Shown here piece after piece: positions 34,059-43,232 of a stretch of 64,000 nt of DNA. The first letter of the stretch is position 1; each line of letters starts with the position of its first letter. The translations under genes and the position numbers were made by a program. The notes under the pieces were generated by a model that saw nothing but the letters and a program-made list of their open reading frames with translations, did not search any database and was not told where the DNA came from. Source of the stretch: Terrimonas ginsenosidimutans. GTDB taxonomy: Bacteria; Bacteroidota; Bacteroidia; Chitinophagales; Chitinophagaceae. The DNA lies in assembly GCF_022012415.1 (NCBI RefSeq), contig NZ_JAKLTR010000026.1, positions 1 through 64,000 on the forward strand, given 5' to 3'.

Positions 34059-35408
34059 ATGAAAAGAATCAGCTCTCTGTTAGTTTGCCTCGGCATGGCT
34101 TGCTGTGTCCTGGCACAGGACGACACCACGTCCACTCCCTCCGTCTCCGGTGGGTTTATTGGTGCGGGAAACTACTCCCGTTTTAAAATAACTGATCGCG
34201 GCAATCTACCGCTTGAATCTAAATGGAAATGGGGATATGCAGCCGGTATGTATTTTAATTTCCCTGTCAGCAGAGGTTTTTCAATAGAACCACAAGTACT
34301 TTTTTCAACAATGGGATCCTATGTTGAAAACAATTCTGTAGAGATCTCCAATCAGCAGATCAATTATCTTTCTGTTCCGCTGTTAATGAAATTTCATCTC
34401 GGTCACTACGTAGCACTGGCTGTTGGTCCTCAGTTTGATTTCAGCCTGTGGGCAAAAGAACGTAGAACGAAAGTCGATAACAAAGACAATTTCAAAGGAA
34501 CAAGCATTGGCGCTACCGGCGGTATTGAATTCTTTCCTCACGGACGGGTCAGCCTGTACGGACGCTATACCCACGGTCTTACAAAGATCCAGGAACCGAG
34601 CAATAATCCTCCTTATGCTTATAACCAGTTATTCCAGGCCGGTCTTAAGTTCAAGCTGTTTGGTAACGCGAAAAAACCAGCACCTTTGCCTCCACCACCG
34701 CCAGCTCCGCCCGTTATTGTGGACTCTGACAATGATGGTGTAGCAGATTCTCTCGATAAATGCCCTACTGTACCAGGTATCGCGAAATACAATGGCTGTC
34801 CTATTCCTGACAGTGACGGCGATGGTGTAAATGATGAAGAAGACAAATGCCCTCAACAGGCAGGCTCTCCAAGATATAACGGATGCCCTGTTCCAGACAG
34901 TGATGGTGACGGCATTAATGATGATGAAGACAAATGCCCTAAAGAAAAAGGTGTGGCAAAATATAATGGCTGCCCTGTTCCGGATGGAGACAAAGATGGT
35001 ATACCGGATTCTGAAGATAAATGTCCTGGTATTGCCGGCGTACCTGAAAATGGCGGTTGCCCTGCTATTCCGAAATTCAACGCAAACAATATCCAGTTCG
35101 TCACCGGAAAAGCAACGCTTACCGCGGCGGCTGTTCGTGAACTGACAGAGATCGTCGAGTATCTGAATAAATACCAACAGATCAAACTCGAGATCGATGG
35201 TCATACGGATAACGTTGGTAAGGCTGCAAGCAACCAATTGCTTTCCGAAAAGCGCGCTGCTTCTGTCAAAGCCGCACTGGTAAAACGCGGTATTGCCAGC
35301 GACCGCCTGACAACCGTTGGTCATGGTATGGATCAACCCATTGAAGATAATTCAACTCCCGCAGGTCGTGCCCGCAACAGACGCGTAGAGTTCAGATTCG
35401 CAGAATAA
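34059..35408 (+). CDS. OmpA-family outer-membrane protein with thrombospondin type-3 repeats
   Basis: 449 aa with a signal peptide (MKRISSLLVCLGMACCVLAQ). An N-terminal ~200-residue beta-barrel is followed by a Pro-rich hinge, four calcium-binding TSP3 repeats (DSDGDGVNDEEDKCP and relatives, each with a paired Cys), then a C-terminal OmpA domain (IQFVTGKATL, LEIDGHTDNVG, RARNRRVEFRF) that binds peptidoglycan. It anchors the outer membrane to the wall and is typically abundant. It has a long 5' region and its own terminator, so it is a single-gene unit. Confidence 0.95.
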   Translation: MKRISSLLVCLGMACCVLAQDDTTSTPSVSGGFIGAGNYSRFKITDRGNLPLESKWKWGYAAGMYFNFPVSRGFSIEPQVLFSTMGSYVENNSVEISNQQINYLSVPLLMKFHLGHYVALAVGPQFDFSLWAKERRTKVDNKDNFKGTSIGATGGIEFFPHGRVSLYGRYTHGLTKIQEPSNNPPYAYNQLFQAGLKFKLFGNAKKPAPLPPPPPAPPVIVDSDNDGVADSLDKCPTVPGIAKYNGCPIPDSDGDGVNDEEDKCPQQAGSPRYNGCPVPDSDGDGINDDEDKCPKEKGVAKYNGCPVPDGDKDGIPDSEDKCPGIAGVPENGGCPAIPKFNANNIQFVTGKATLTAAAVRELTEIVEYLNKYQQIKLEIDGHTDNVGKAASNQLLSEKRAASVKAALVKRGIASDRLTTVGHGMDQPIEDNSTPAGRARNRRVEFRFAE

Positions 35409-35432
35409 GCTGGCTATGGTTAATGTGTAAGA

Positions 35433-35465
35433 AAGCCGCCTCTCTATGGGGCGGCTTCTTTTTTA
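35433..35465 (+). terminator. Rho-independent terminator of the OmpA-family gene
   Basis: AAGCCGCC / GGCGGCTT stem followed by CTTTTTT, 25 bp after the stop. Confidence 0.88.
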
Positions 35466-35529
35466 AAAAGAATACAATGCCTGAGCGGTAAACTGTTCAG
35501 GAGGTCAGCGTAACAGACCAGCAAACGAC

Positions 35530-35745
35530 GTTTAAAAGTTTAATAGTTTAAAAGTTTAATAGTTTCACCAATACTTGTCGGATCGGCACTCGTTCATATA
35601 TATATACTGATAATTTGAATGATCTCATGCAAGGATTGTTGCAGCATAAATTTATTTTTTTCTATAACGATCAATTAAACTATTAAACTATTAAACTATT
35701 AAACTATTAAACTATTAAACTTTTAAACTTTTAAACTTTTAACCT
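35530..35745. repeat. Inverted pair of 8-bp-period arrays (AGTTTAAT family)
   Basis: The left arm (35530-35563) is built from GTTTAAAA and GTTTAATA octads. The right arm (35673-35744) is longer, with AAACTATT and AAACTTTT octads. The spacer is unique and contains a TATATA run. The block lies between the OmpA terminator and the stop of the minus-strand transglutaminase. The same octad family recurs at 54653-54821 and 57152-57281, with a fragment near 40256-40300. Confidence 0.9.
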
Positions 35746-35752
35746 CTCCCCC

Positions 35753-36784
35753 CTACTCCATCGCCGCCAGCAGCGAAATCTTTTGCGTTGGCCGAACACT
35801 CACCCTGTAGCGTAACACCACATCATCATTATAGAGGAGATATAACCATTGCGTGGAGGCTGAGCTGACAACATACCGGTAGGTGGTTGAATTATTCTTC
35901 GTTGCCTGGGGTTTGATGAGGGCAGATTTTTCAGAATAGTAAAGTGATTGATCCAGGAAAGGATTGGCGCTAACATTCTTATCCGCTTCCCAGTCGGTAC
36001 TGTTCAGTTCAAAACGCAGCGTGTCTCCTACAGCGGCATTGATCATTCCGGTAGATGGCAGATAACGGTTGATATGATACTTGACGAATGCTCTTTGTTT
36101 ATAAGGAGAATGTAGAAATTCAGGGATCACTGGAGGATTCTCCATCAGGGTCCACTGGATCTCATCCGGATAGTGTTCCCGGATAAAGTCTTCCGGCCTG
36201 CTAAGAAAATACTGCTCATCAAAATGCTGCACATAACGATCCGTTCGATCGTCAATAAATCCGCTTGCCCATGTTACATCCAGCAGATACCATGCGCTGT
36301 CTGCATAAACGGCATTCCAGGAATGGTTGGATCTGAACCGCTGGATGCGCTTAAAAGTTTCTGTCCGTGCATAGCCTAACACCACCTCACTCCTGATCCC
36401 GGCCCTATCGCAAAGTATTTTGAACAGCCTGGAATAACCATCGCACAATGCCAGCCGGGTCCTGAACACAGACTCAGCAACCCTTTCATCAACCGGCTTC
36501 AGGATACTGGTGTCTTCATCATTACTGGCATAAATATCATCATGCTTATTGCCGGCATTGAACCTGGTACGGTAAGAAATGTTCGCCGTGATCCACCGGA
36601 AGATCGCTCTTGTTTTTTCTTTTTCCGATAAATAACCACGTGTTAGTTTTTGTGAGAGTTCGTTGAGACTGGTCGCTTCAACCGTGAGTGCATGCCGGTC
36701 GACATAAAAAAAGTCATCGCTGACCGACTGCGCGATAGCCGGTATAGTGATCAAAAATAAACATACGGCCAGCAGTGTTTTCAT
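35753..36784 (-). CDS. Secreted transglutaminase-like protein with intact triad
   Basis: 343 aa with a signal peptide (LLAVCLFLITIPAIAQ). The transglutaminase/cysteine-peptidase core has Cys114 (ALCDGYSRLF), His154 (NHSWNAVY) and Asp169 (LLDVTW). The C-terminal ~130 residues look like a beta-sandwich. This is the kyphoscoliosis-peptidase-like arrangement common in Bacteroidota. It is probably an envelope peptidase or amide-bond enzyme; substrate unknown. It is divergent from the amidohydrolase at 36881. Confidence 0.87.
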   Translation of the reverse strand: MKTLLAVCLFLITIPAIAQSVSDDFFYVDRHALTVEATSLNELSQKLTRGYLSEKEKTRAIFRWITANISYRTRFNAGNKHDDIYASNDEDTSILKPVDERVAESVFRTRLALCDGYSRLFKILCDRAGIRSEVVLGYARTETFKRIQRFRSNHSWNAVYADSAWYLLDVTWASGFIDDRTDRYVQHFDEQYFLSRPEDFIREHYPDEIQWTLMENPPVIPEFLHSPYKQRAFVKYHINRYLPSTGMINAAVGDTLRFELNSTDWEADKNVSANPFLDQSLYYSEKSALIKPQATKNNSTTYRYVVSSASTQWLYLLYNDDVVLRYRVSVRPTQKISLLAAME

Positions 36785-36880
36785 AATTAAATGATCGTTA
36801 AGGTACGAACAAAACGAATGTCCGCAAAAACGGGTAACTCCGGTTTCCGCAAATTGCTTATCTTAATGCAAACTACTGCT

Positions 36881-38602
36881 ATGCGCTACTTTCTGTTACT
36901 GGTAAGTCTGTTATCTTTCTTTGCAGGCAACAGCCAGATCCTGATCTTCAATACCAATGTGCTGGATGTTGAAAAGAAAAAGGTCCTTGAAGGGTATTCC
37001 GTACTGGTGAATGACGGCAAGATCGTCTCGGTTGATAAAGCAGGTAAAGGCAAAACTACACCAGGCATCACCGTAATAGACGGCACGGGGAAATTCCTGG
37101 TTCCCGGCTTCGTCGATGCGCACGTACACTTCTTTCAGAATGGCGGCCTGTTCACAAGACCTGATGCTATAGACCTTCGTAAAGATCATCCTTACCAGCA
37201 GGAACTCAAATGGACACATGATAATATGGAAGATTATCTGCGCCGTTATATGAGTGCCGGCATTACCTCCGTGATAGATGTGGGCGCCAGCTTTAACTTT
37301 CTTTCACAACGCGATTCATTCCGTAATAAGCCATATGCGCCGGAAGTGTATATGACCGGACCACTTCTTACTACGTTTGTCCCCCCTGTATACAAAGGGT
37401 TGGATAAGGAAAGCCCGTTTATTGAGATGACCTCAGAAGAAGCTACCCGAAAGGGGATCAGAGATCAGTTGCCCTATAAGCCTGATTTTATCAAGATCTG
37501 GTATATCGTTATGGGTGCTGATAAGGAAGCCGCGGCGCGCAAAAGCCTTCCGCTTGTTCAGGCAGCGATTGACGAAGCCCATAAAAACAAGCTGCGCGTT
37601 GCTGTTCATGCTACAGAAAAGATCTCTGCACAACTCGCGGTAGAAGCCGGCGCAGATTTCCTGGTCCATAGTATTGATGACCCGATCGACGATCAGTTTG
37701 TTCAATTACTAAAGAAAAAAGGAACCGTGCTTTGCCCAACGCTGATCGTTGGAAGTGGATATGGAAAATCATTCGGTCACCGCTATACATTCACTACAGA
37801 CGAGCTACAGCTCTCCAACCCGACCAATGTTGCCAGCATACTGGACTTTCCCTGGCCTGATACAGCGATCGCACGCAGGTATATCAAAGCCTCTTCCGGA
37901 CCGGCTGCTGAAGCAAGAGAAAAAAAAGGAGATTCCATACTCGCATCCAATCTGAAGAAACTGATCGATGGCGGTGTGATCATCGCTGCAGGTACAGATG
38001 CTGGTAATATCGGTACACAACATGCCGGTTCCTATTTCCCTGAACTGAAAGCCATGCAGGATGCCGGTTGCACAACATGGGAGATCTTACAGGCTGCTAC
38101 CATCAATGGAGCCAGGGCACTGGGCCGCCAGGATGAATGGGGAAGCATCAGCAAAAATAAAACTGCAGACATGGTATTGCTGAATGCAAATCCCATCACA
38201 TCACTTGCCAACTGGAGAAATATTGATGTCGTGCTCTCCAGGGGGATCGTACTCAGACCGGATTCCCTTGTATACAACACCCCTGAAATGCTGGCTCAGC
38301 AACAACTCAATGCCTATAACGCGCATGACCTGGAAGCATTCCTCGCACCCTATGCAGATAATGTGGAGATCTATGATTTTCCTGGTAAATTAACAAGTAA
38401 GGGAAAAGAGGAAATGAGAAAGAATTACCAGTTCATCACGAAAACGAAAGGACTTTACTGCCGATTGCTGAACAGGATCGTTCAGGGAAATATGGTGATC
38501 GATCACGAAGAGATCTACTCCGAAGGCAGAAAACCGTTTACAGGAGTGGCTATCTATATTATGGAAAAGGGAAAGATCAGTAAAGTTTATTTCCCTGAGT
38601 AG
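36881..38602 (+). CDS. Secreted amidohydrolase fused to a C-terminal NTF2/SnoaL-like domain
   Basis: 573 aa from the ATG at 36881 (an ATG at 36866 is the alternative) with a signal peptide ending FFAGNSQ. The amidohydrolase barrel has DAHVHFF, FIKIW, AVHATE, VHSIDD and AAGTDAGN, giving the expected metal and catalytic positions. Residues ~465-573 (MLAQQQLNAYNAHDLEAFLA through KISKVYFPE) form an NTF2/SnoaL-like domain with the characteristic Q-x-N-AY-N-x-D-hydrophobic start. Fusion of the two is unusual. It is related to the family member at 9852. Confidence 0.87.
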   Translation: MRYFLLLVSLLSFFAGNSQILIFNTNVLDVEKKKVLEGYSVLVNDGKIVSVDKAGKGKTTPGITVIDGTGKFLVPGFVDAHVHFFQNGGLFTRPDAIDLRKDHPYQQELKWTHDNMEDYLRRYMSAGITSVIDVGASFNFLSQRDSFRNKPYAPEVYMTGPLLTTFVPPVYKGLDKESPFIEMTSEEATRKGIRDQLPYKPDFIKIWYIVMGADKEAAARKSLPLVQAAIDEAHKNKLRVAVHATEKISAQLAVEAGADFLVHSIDDPIDDQFVQLLKKKGTVLCPTLIVGSGYGKSFGHRYTFTTDELQLSNPTNVASILDFPWPDTAIARRYIKASSGPAAEAREKKGDSILASNLKKLIDGGVIIAAGTDAGNIGTQHAGSYFPELKAMQDAGCTTWEILQAATINGARALGRQDEWGSISKNKTADMVLLNANPITSLANWRNIDVVLSRGIVLRPDSLVYNTPEMLAQQQLNAYNAHDLEAFLAPYADNVEIYDFPGKLTSKGKEEMRKNYQFITKTKGLYCRLLNRIVQGNMVIDHEEIYSEGRKPFTGVAIYIMEKGKISKVYFPE

Positions 38603-38805
38603 GACCTATTACTTCTGTAAACATTCGTATCCGCGAATCATAACGCTGATTAACAGATAAGTTTCGAATAGCCGCAAATATCAGCAGATGAGCGCATTGA
38701 TCTCCGCTCATCTGCGGGAGATTTCGTATCCCTTTCCATGGATATCATCGCCTGGCCCGACAGCCACCCGCCCGGAGATCAAACAATGATCATTTAACAA
38801 CGCTT

Positions 38806-39279
38806 ATGCCATACCAGTCAAAAGCAAGCGCCATCTTCAAAGCCGGCCTTCTCGCCGGGACGATGGACATTCTTGCCGCATTCATCAAATATTCCCTGGA
38901 AGGGAAAAAAGATGTGACCGTCATCCTGCGATACATCGCTACCGGGGTGCTCGGAAAAGAGGCTATGAAAGGAGGCCCTGGCATAGCACTGTTCGGACTG
39001 GCACTACACTATTTCATCGCATTTGTGTTCACTATTCTCCTGTTCCTGCTATACGAAAAAATGCGCCTGACGCGTTATCACCCATTATTAATAGGTTTCA
39101 TGTATGGGATCTTCACCTGGCTGGCCATGAACCTGGTCATTCTGCCGCTGAGCCATGTACCCGGAGGAAGAGGGCCAATTAACTGGGAACAGGCCGTTAT
39201 TGGCTCGTTAATATTGATCGCCTGTATAGGATTCCCCGTTTCACTCCTCGCAAGGAAGTATTATCTTTATAAAAAATAA
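38806..39279 (+). CDS. Four-segment inner-membrane protein of unknown function
   Basis: 157 aa with four hydrophobic segments (about 10-30, 58-82, 92-115 and 127-148). The first carries AGTMDILAAF and the second GLALHYFIAFVFT; the His and Asp in the membrane suggest a small channel or an unknown DUF. It is followed 14 bp later by a 51-codon gene, probably in the same transcript, which ends at the terminator at 39470. Confidence 0.75.
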   Translation: MPYQSKASAIFKAGLLAGTMDILAAFIKYSLEGKKDVTVILRYIATGVLGKEAMKGGPGIALFGLALHYFIAFVFTILLFLLYEKMRLTRYHPLLIGFMYGIFTWLAMNLVILPLSHVPGGRGPINWEQAVIGSLILIACIGFPVSLLARKYYLYKK

Positions 39280-39292
39280 AATAGAATAGCCT

Positions 39293-39448
39293 ATGTCACT
39301 GCTCAACCAGAAAAATAGTAAAGACAAAAAGAAGGACAATAAGAAAGCGACAGCCAATGGCGCCCAGGGTTCTAAATTTATGCAGAAGCCTAAGTCGACC
39401 GGTTTTGTAAGCAAACAATCCAATACCGGCTCACAACGCGGCAGTTAA
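39293..39448 (+). CDS. Small basic, low-complexity protein (51 aa)
   Basis: Short gene from ATG 39293 to TAA 39446-39448. The product begins MSLLNQKNSKDKKKD and continues with Asn/Lys/Gly/Ser-rich sequence, including GSKFMQKPKSTGFVSKQ, ending SQRGS. It is disordered, strongly basic, and has no Cys. Support comes from its place 14 bp after the membrane-protein gene, its clean stop and the terminator 22 bp beyond. Small basic proteins of this look occur in Chitinophagaceae genomes (from memory); the function is unknown, possibly RNA or ribosome binding. Confidence 0.6.
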   Translation: MSLLNQKNSKDKKKDNKKATANGAQGSKFMQKPKSTGFVSKQSNTGSQRGS

Positions 39449-39469
39449 GCTGAAAATAGCGATATCGCC

Positions 39470-39500
39470 TGCCCGGATCCCCGCGGCGGGCATTTTTTTT
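39470..39500 (+). terminator. Rho-independent terminator
   Basis: TGCCCG / CGGGCA stem around an 11-nt loop followed by eight T residues. It ends the unit 38806-39448. Confidence 0.85.
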
Positions 39501-39705
39501 CCGTGAAGGCCCATCCCGGAAAAATGCCGGTTGAGATGAATACCTGAACGGCGTTTTCTTTATGATTTTGGGTATATAACGACAGGATCGTCTACAGTTA
39601 CGTATCCCCTAAATACCTGCTGCCTACCCGGAACCTGCTGAATTGCTTCCGGCACGAAAGTTCGGGCAATTATAAGACCCATGAGGCCATACTGCACTCC
39701 CAGCC

Positions 39706-40131
39706 TTACCCCTTCAGTTTAATGGTAATTGAGTGCTCATTCCCTCCCACTTCAAACGCTGATTCTTTAAAGGTAGCGGCCCGTGTCAATGGGTATTTAT
39801 TGTTTGAAAAACCATACTTTTCCTTCGGAATACCCAGCATATTCGTGTCCATTTTGCCGTTATCATTCTTATCCAGGAATATTGCCACGGCATAGGTTCC
39901 CGGAGATATATTTTCAAATGGAATGTCTACAGCTTCTTTTCCGTCAACCTCCACGATCCTCTGGTACACCGCCTTGTCTGATTTGCGGAAATCATCCGCC
40001 GATCTATACCAACCGATATAAAGCTTGCCTTTTATCTTCTCCAGGTTGCTTACAGTCAACACAAACTTAGTTTCCGCGCTGCGGAAAGATATCAGCGGAA
40101 GAAAGATCAATAGGGTAAATAACTTTTTCAT
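39706..40131 (-). CDS. Secreted DUF2141 protein
   Basis: 141 aa with a signal peptide (LFTLLIFLPLISFRSAE). The DUF2141 pattern is clear: LTVSNLEKIKGKLYIGWY, ENISPGTYAVAIFLDKNDNG and MDTNMLGIPKEKYGFSN. It is a beta-sandwich with a possible Ca-site in DKNDNGKMD. The role is unknown; it is exported, probably to the periplasm. Monocistronic. Confidence 0.9.
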   Translation of the reverse strand: MKKLFTLLIFLPLISFRSAETKFVLTVSNLEKIKGKLYIGWYRSADDFRKSDKAVYQRIVEVDGKEAVDIPFENISPGTYAVAIFLDKNDNGKMDTNMLGIPKEKYGFSNNKYPLTRAATFKESAFEVGGNEHSITIKLKG

Positions 40132-40342
40132 TGCTTTTGAGATTACGCAGCAAGATCAATGCCAGCGGACGCCTTGCCGGCAAAGGTAGAAGGTTTGAAA
40201 GTTTTACCGGTGACGGAGTTTACCGCATTAAGTCCGGATCTGTGGAACTTTCCAATCCTTAAACTTTTAAACACTTAAACATTCTAAGTTTTAAACGGTT
40301 CAAAACCCGCTCCTCCGTAACTTTATGCCCAAACCATTTTAT

Positions 40343-40768
40343 ATGAAAAACATCATTCTGTCAGTTATTCTTCTGTCCTTTATGGCGTGCAACAGTAGCA
40401 AAAAAGCCGCAAAAGAAGGCGATCCTTCACAGCTTGATGGCACCTGGGTGCTGAATTATATTTCTGGTCCGCGCATTGCCTTTGAAGGATTATACCCCGA
40501 TAAGAAACCGCAGCTTATTATTACGGTGGAAGATAAACGCGTCAGTGGAAATACGGGATGCAACTCTTTTTCCGGACCATTGGTTGTAGATGGCAACAAG
40601 ATCAATTTCGATCAGCCATTTGCCCTGACAAAAATGTTCTGCCCGGGCGAAGGCGAAACTGTTTTTCTTGAAACATTGAAAAAGGTAAATACCTGGTCTG
40701 TGTCCGGCGGAAACACGCTCAACCTGATCATGGGAGATATCGCTGTCATGCGTTTCAGCAAAAAGTAA
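40343..40768 (+). CDS. META-domain lipoprotein
   Basis: 141 aa from the ATG at 40343, with a lipoprotein leader (Cys in SFMACNSS). The META-domain features are visible: LDGTWVLNYISG, SGNTGCNSFSGPLVV and the later TKMFCPGEGETVF with the conserved Cys pair. META/HslJ-like domains occur in heat-shock-related or protease-inhibitor-like envelope proteins. It ends 72 bp before the SET gene. A fragment of the octad repeat (about 40256-40300) lies upstream. Confidence 0.88.
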   Translation: MKNIILSVILLSFMACNSSKKAAKEGDPSQLDGTWVLNYISGPRIAFEGLYPDKKPQLIITVEDKRVSGNTGCNSFSGPLVVDGNKINFDQPFALTKMFCPGEGETVFLETLKKVNTWSVSGGNTLNLIMGDIAVMRFSKK

Positions 40769-40840
40769 GTTTGTTTTGATATCCCGCTTTTTGTTCATTG
40801 TTTTGTGATCATTTGCTGATCAAAACAAGCCTGTCCCCGT

Positions 40841-41257
40841 ATGACCAAAGCTGAACTGCTTCATGAATTGTCACAGGAAACCTATGCTGCCCTGAAACCA
40901 TCCGCTGTTCACGGGATCGGTGTATTTGCCATCCGTGATATTCCCAAAGGCTGTAAAGACATATTTTCAAAAAACGTGGGGGAATGGATCAAATTACCGA
41001 TCGCTGAAGTGGAAAAATTACCTGACCATTCCAGGCTCATGATCGAAACATATTGTGTGTATGATGAACAGGATTACTACGTGCCGGATTATGGGTTTAA
41101 GGTCGTGGATATGGTAAACTACCTGAATCATTCATCTGACCCAAACCTGATCCCGGTCAATGATGGAGAATACTTCGAAGCCATCAAAGATATCCCTGCG
41201 GGATCAGAGCTATTTGTGAACTATGGAACTATCGTTGACGTAGAAGGTTATGATTGA
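40841..41257 (+). CDS. SET-domain protein
   Basis: 138 aa, almost entirely one SET fold: GIGVFAIRDIPKG, DMVNYLNHSSDPNL (the NHS-x-x-PN signature) and ELFVNYG. SET proteins transfer a methyl group from S-adenosylmethionine to lysine side chains. Bacterial single-domain members have unknown targets, possibly ribosomal or DNA-binding proteins. The short length and lack of pre/post-SET regions are normal for bacterial forms. It is convergent with the response regulator, with only 2 bp between stops. Confidence 0.9.
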   Translation: MTKAELLHELSQETYAALKPSAVHGIGVFAIRDIPKGCKDIFSKNVGEWIKLPIAEVEKLPDHSRLMIETYCVYDEQDYYVPDYGFKVVDMVNYLNHSSDPNLIPVNDGEYFEAIKDIPAGSELFVNYGTIVDVEGYD

Positions 41258-41259
41258 TC

Positions 41260-41982
41260 TTATCGCTTAAGGAACTTTCCCTTCAGTAATTGCTCCATCA
41301 CCTCTTCTTTCAGGTTTCGGCTGATCGGAATATCATACGATCCTATCCTGATATTATTTCCCTCGATCGTGTCTATCCTGCCCGCCGCCACAATGAAAGA
41401 CTTATGCGTTTTAATAAAACCTGCGCCTGTCAGATATTCTTCAACAGATCTGAAAGTGAGATAAGTGATGAATTTCTTTTCGGGTGTTTGTATCACTACA
41501 TAGTTCTGTAATGCCTCCACAAACAGGACATCACGCAGGAAGATCTTCACCAGCTTATTATCTGCCTTGATAAAAAAGTGATCATTTCCCTGGGAACGAT
41601 CTGTCCGGTTACTTTCCCGTACCTCATAATATTCTTTCGCGCGGAGTGCCGATTTGTAAAACCTGTCGAACGAAATGGGTTTCACCAGGTAGTCCAGGAC
41701 GTTCAGTTCAAAACCATCCAGCGCAAACTGAGGATACGCCGTTGTCAAGATCACAGGAATGGAGGGTTGTACGGAACGCAGAAAGTCCAGGCCCGAAAGC
41801 TTTGGCATTTGTATATCGAGAAACAGCAATTGTATATCCTGCCTGCGGCTGAGCTCTTCCATTGCTTTCACCGGATTATCAAACTCTCCGGCAACAGAAA
41901 GGAAATCGATCTCTCCCACATATTCGCGCATGCCTTTACGGGCAAGCGGTTCATCGTCTATGATCAATGACTGGATTTTCAT
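41260..41982 (-). CDS. LytTR-family response regulator
   Basis: 240 aa. The receiver domain has the acidic pair at residues 9-11 (IDDE), phospho-acceptor Asp56 (LLFLDIQMP) and a later Lys in LVKPIS. The LytTR DNA-binding domain runs from about residue 135 (FFIKADNKLVKI; THKSFIVAAGRID). Its start overlaps the 3' end of the sensor kinase gene by 4 bp, so the two form a translationally coupled two-component system. Target genes are not evident. Confidence 0.95.
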   Translation of the reverse strand: MKIQSLIIDDEPLARKGMREYVGEIDFLSVAGEFDNPVKAMEELSRRQDIQLLFLDIQMPKLSGLDFLRSVQPSIPVILTTAYPQFALDGFELNVLDYLVKPISFDRFYKSALRAKEYYEVRESNRTDRSQGNDHFFIKADNKLVKIFLRDVLFVEALQNYVVIQTPEKKFITYLTFRSVEEYLTGAGFIKTHKSFIVAAGRIDTIEGNNIRIGSYDIPISRNLKEEVMEQLLKGKFLKR

Positions 41983-43031
41983 AACAAAGTCTTTTGCAGG
42001 TTTGGTGACTGATCCGTTTGTAAACGAAGTTCAACAACAAAACGATCTCCTTTACGCTGTATGGTCAGCGCATGGCTTGCAGGATAAAGCAGTTCCAGCC
42101 GCCGCCTGACATTTTTCAAACCAATGCCACTGTGCGGATCCGTCACTATCCTGTTTTCAGTTGTGTTTTCTATTTTGAAGATCAGCCAGTGATCTTTATG
42201 ATCAAGATCTATATGGATCAGATTGGGCTGGTCACTATAAGCCGATACATGTTTGAATGCATTTTCAATGAAAGGGATCAGCAGCATTGGCTCTATCGTG
42301 AAATGGCGCAATGAAGCCGAATGATTGAAAGAGACTTCATACAACTCATCTTTCCGTAATTTTTGAAGATGAAAATAATCCTGCAGGTAGCGTAATTCCT
42401 TTTCGATCGGTACGCGCGATCCATTCATCTCATACAACTGATACCGCAGCATATCTGAAAATTTATGAAGCGATTCCCGCGCCTCCTTGTTTTGTTTATC
42501 GATCAGGAAATACACCGAATTGATCGAATTAAAAAGGAAATGTGGATTGATCTGGGATTTCAGGAAATTCAGCTCCGCCTCTGCCCGCTCCTTCGCGATC
42601 TCAGCCATCCTTTTTTGCAAACGGAAATAATCGATCATCAATTGAATTGCTGCTCCCGCAGTAACTAAAAAGAAATGAGGAATAACGTTATCGTATATAC
42701 GCGTCTTCAGATTCTGTGAAAATGACAGCATCGCGGGAGCATTCATCACTTTTGCCAGTATCAGCATTTTGAGAAAGCTGCTGGTGACGATCATCAGTAT
42801 AAAAACACTTGTAAAGGTGACATATTTTTTGCGGTAGAGTAACCGCGGTATCAACAGGTAATTGGTGATATATACCATTAAAGCCAGATCAAGGACTTTG
42901 ATGAGCGTTACCTTAAAGGCAGTCGCCGCCCTGCTATAATCCTGGTGACGCAGAAAATACCAGGCACCGAAGATCAGCATCCAGAAGATGAGATGATGAA
43001 GTTTATATTTCAGGATCCAGGACCGTTGCAT
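41979..43031 (-). CDS. LytS/YehU-type sensor histidine kinase
   Basis: 350 aa. Four membrane segments lie in the first ~150 residues without a periplasmic sensor domain, followed by the His_kinase region (SQINPHFLFNSINSVYFLID with the phospho-His) and an HATPase domain (IPFIENAFKHV; GIGLKNVRRRLELLYP). It phosphorylates the LytTR regulator encoded immediately downstream. The signal is unknown, probably membrane- or quinone-linked. Confidence 0.93.
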   Translation of the reverse strand: MQRSWILKYKLHHLIFWMLIFGAWYFLRHQDYSRAATAFKVTLIKVLDLALMVYITNYLLIPRLLYRKKYVTFTSVFILMIVTSSFLKMLILAKVMNAPAMLSFSQNLKTRIYDNVIPHFFLVTAGAAIQLMIDYFRLQKRMAEIAKERAEAELNFLKSQINPHFLFNSINSVYFLIDKQNKEARESLHKFSDMLRYQLYEMNGSRVPIEKELRYLQDYFHLQKLRKDELYEVSFNHSASLRHFTIEPMLLIPFIENAFKHVSAYSDQPNLIHIDLDHKDHWLIFKIENTTENRIVTDPHSGIGLKNVRRRLELLYPASHALTIQRKGDRFVVELRLQTDQSPNLQKTLL

Positions 43032-43232
43032 AGCCGAAATAAAATTACGTTTTCCTCCCGGTAAAAAGGTTTACATGAACGGCAGGTTTGAAGCGATGAA
43101 AAGAAGGTTTGCCAGGTGTGGGAGATTGGAAGAACGGAGGTTTCCCGGCGCTTTTCGTCATCACCCGCATGCATTTGGTGTAATTTTTTTTCCGGAAGAT
43201 CCTGACCCCGGCAATTTGCAGAAAAGTTTTTT

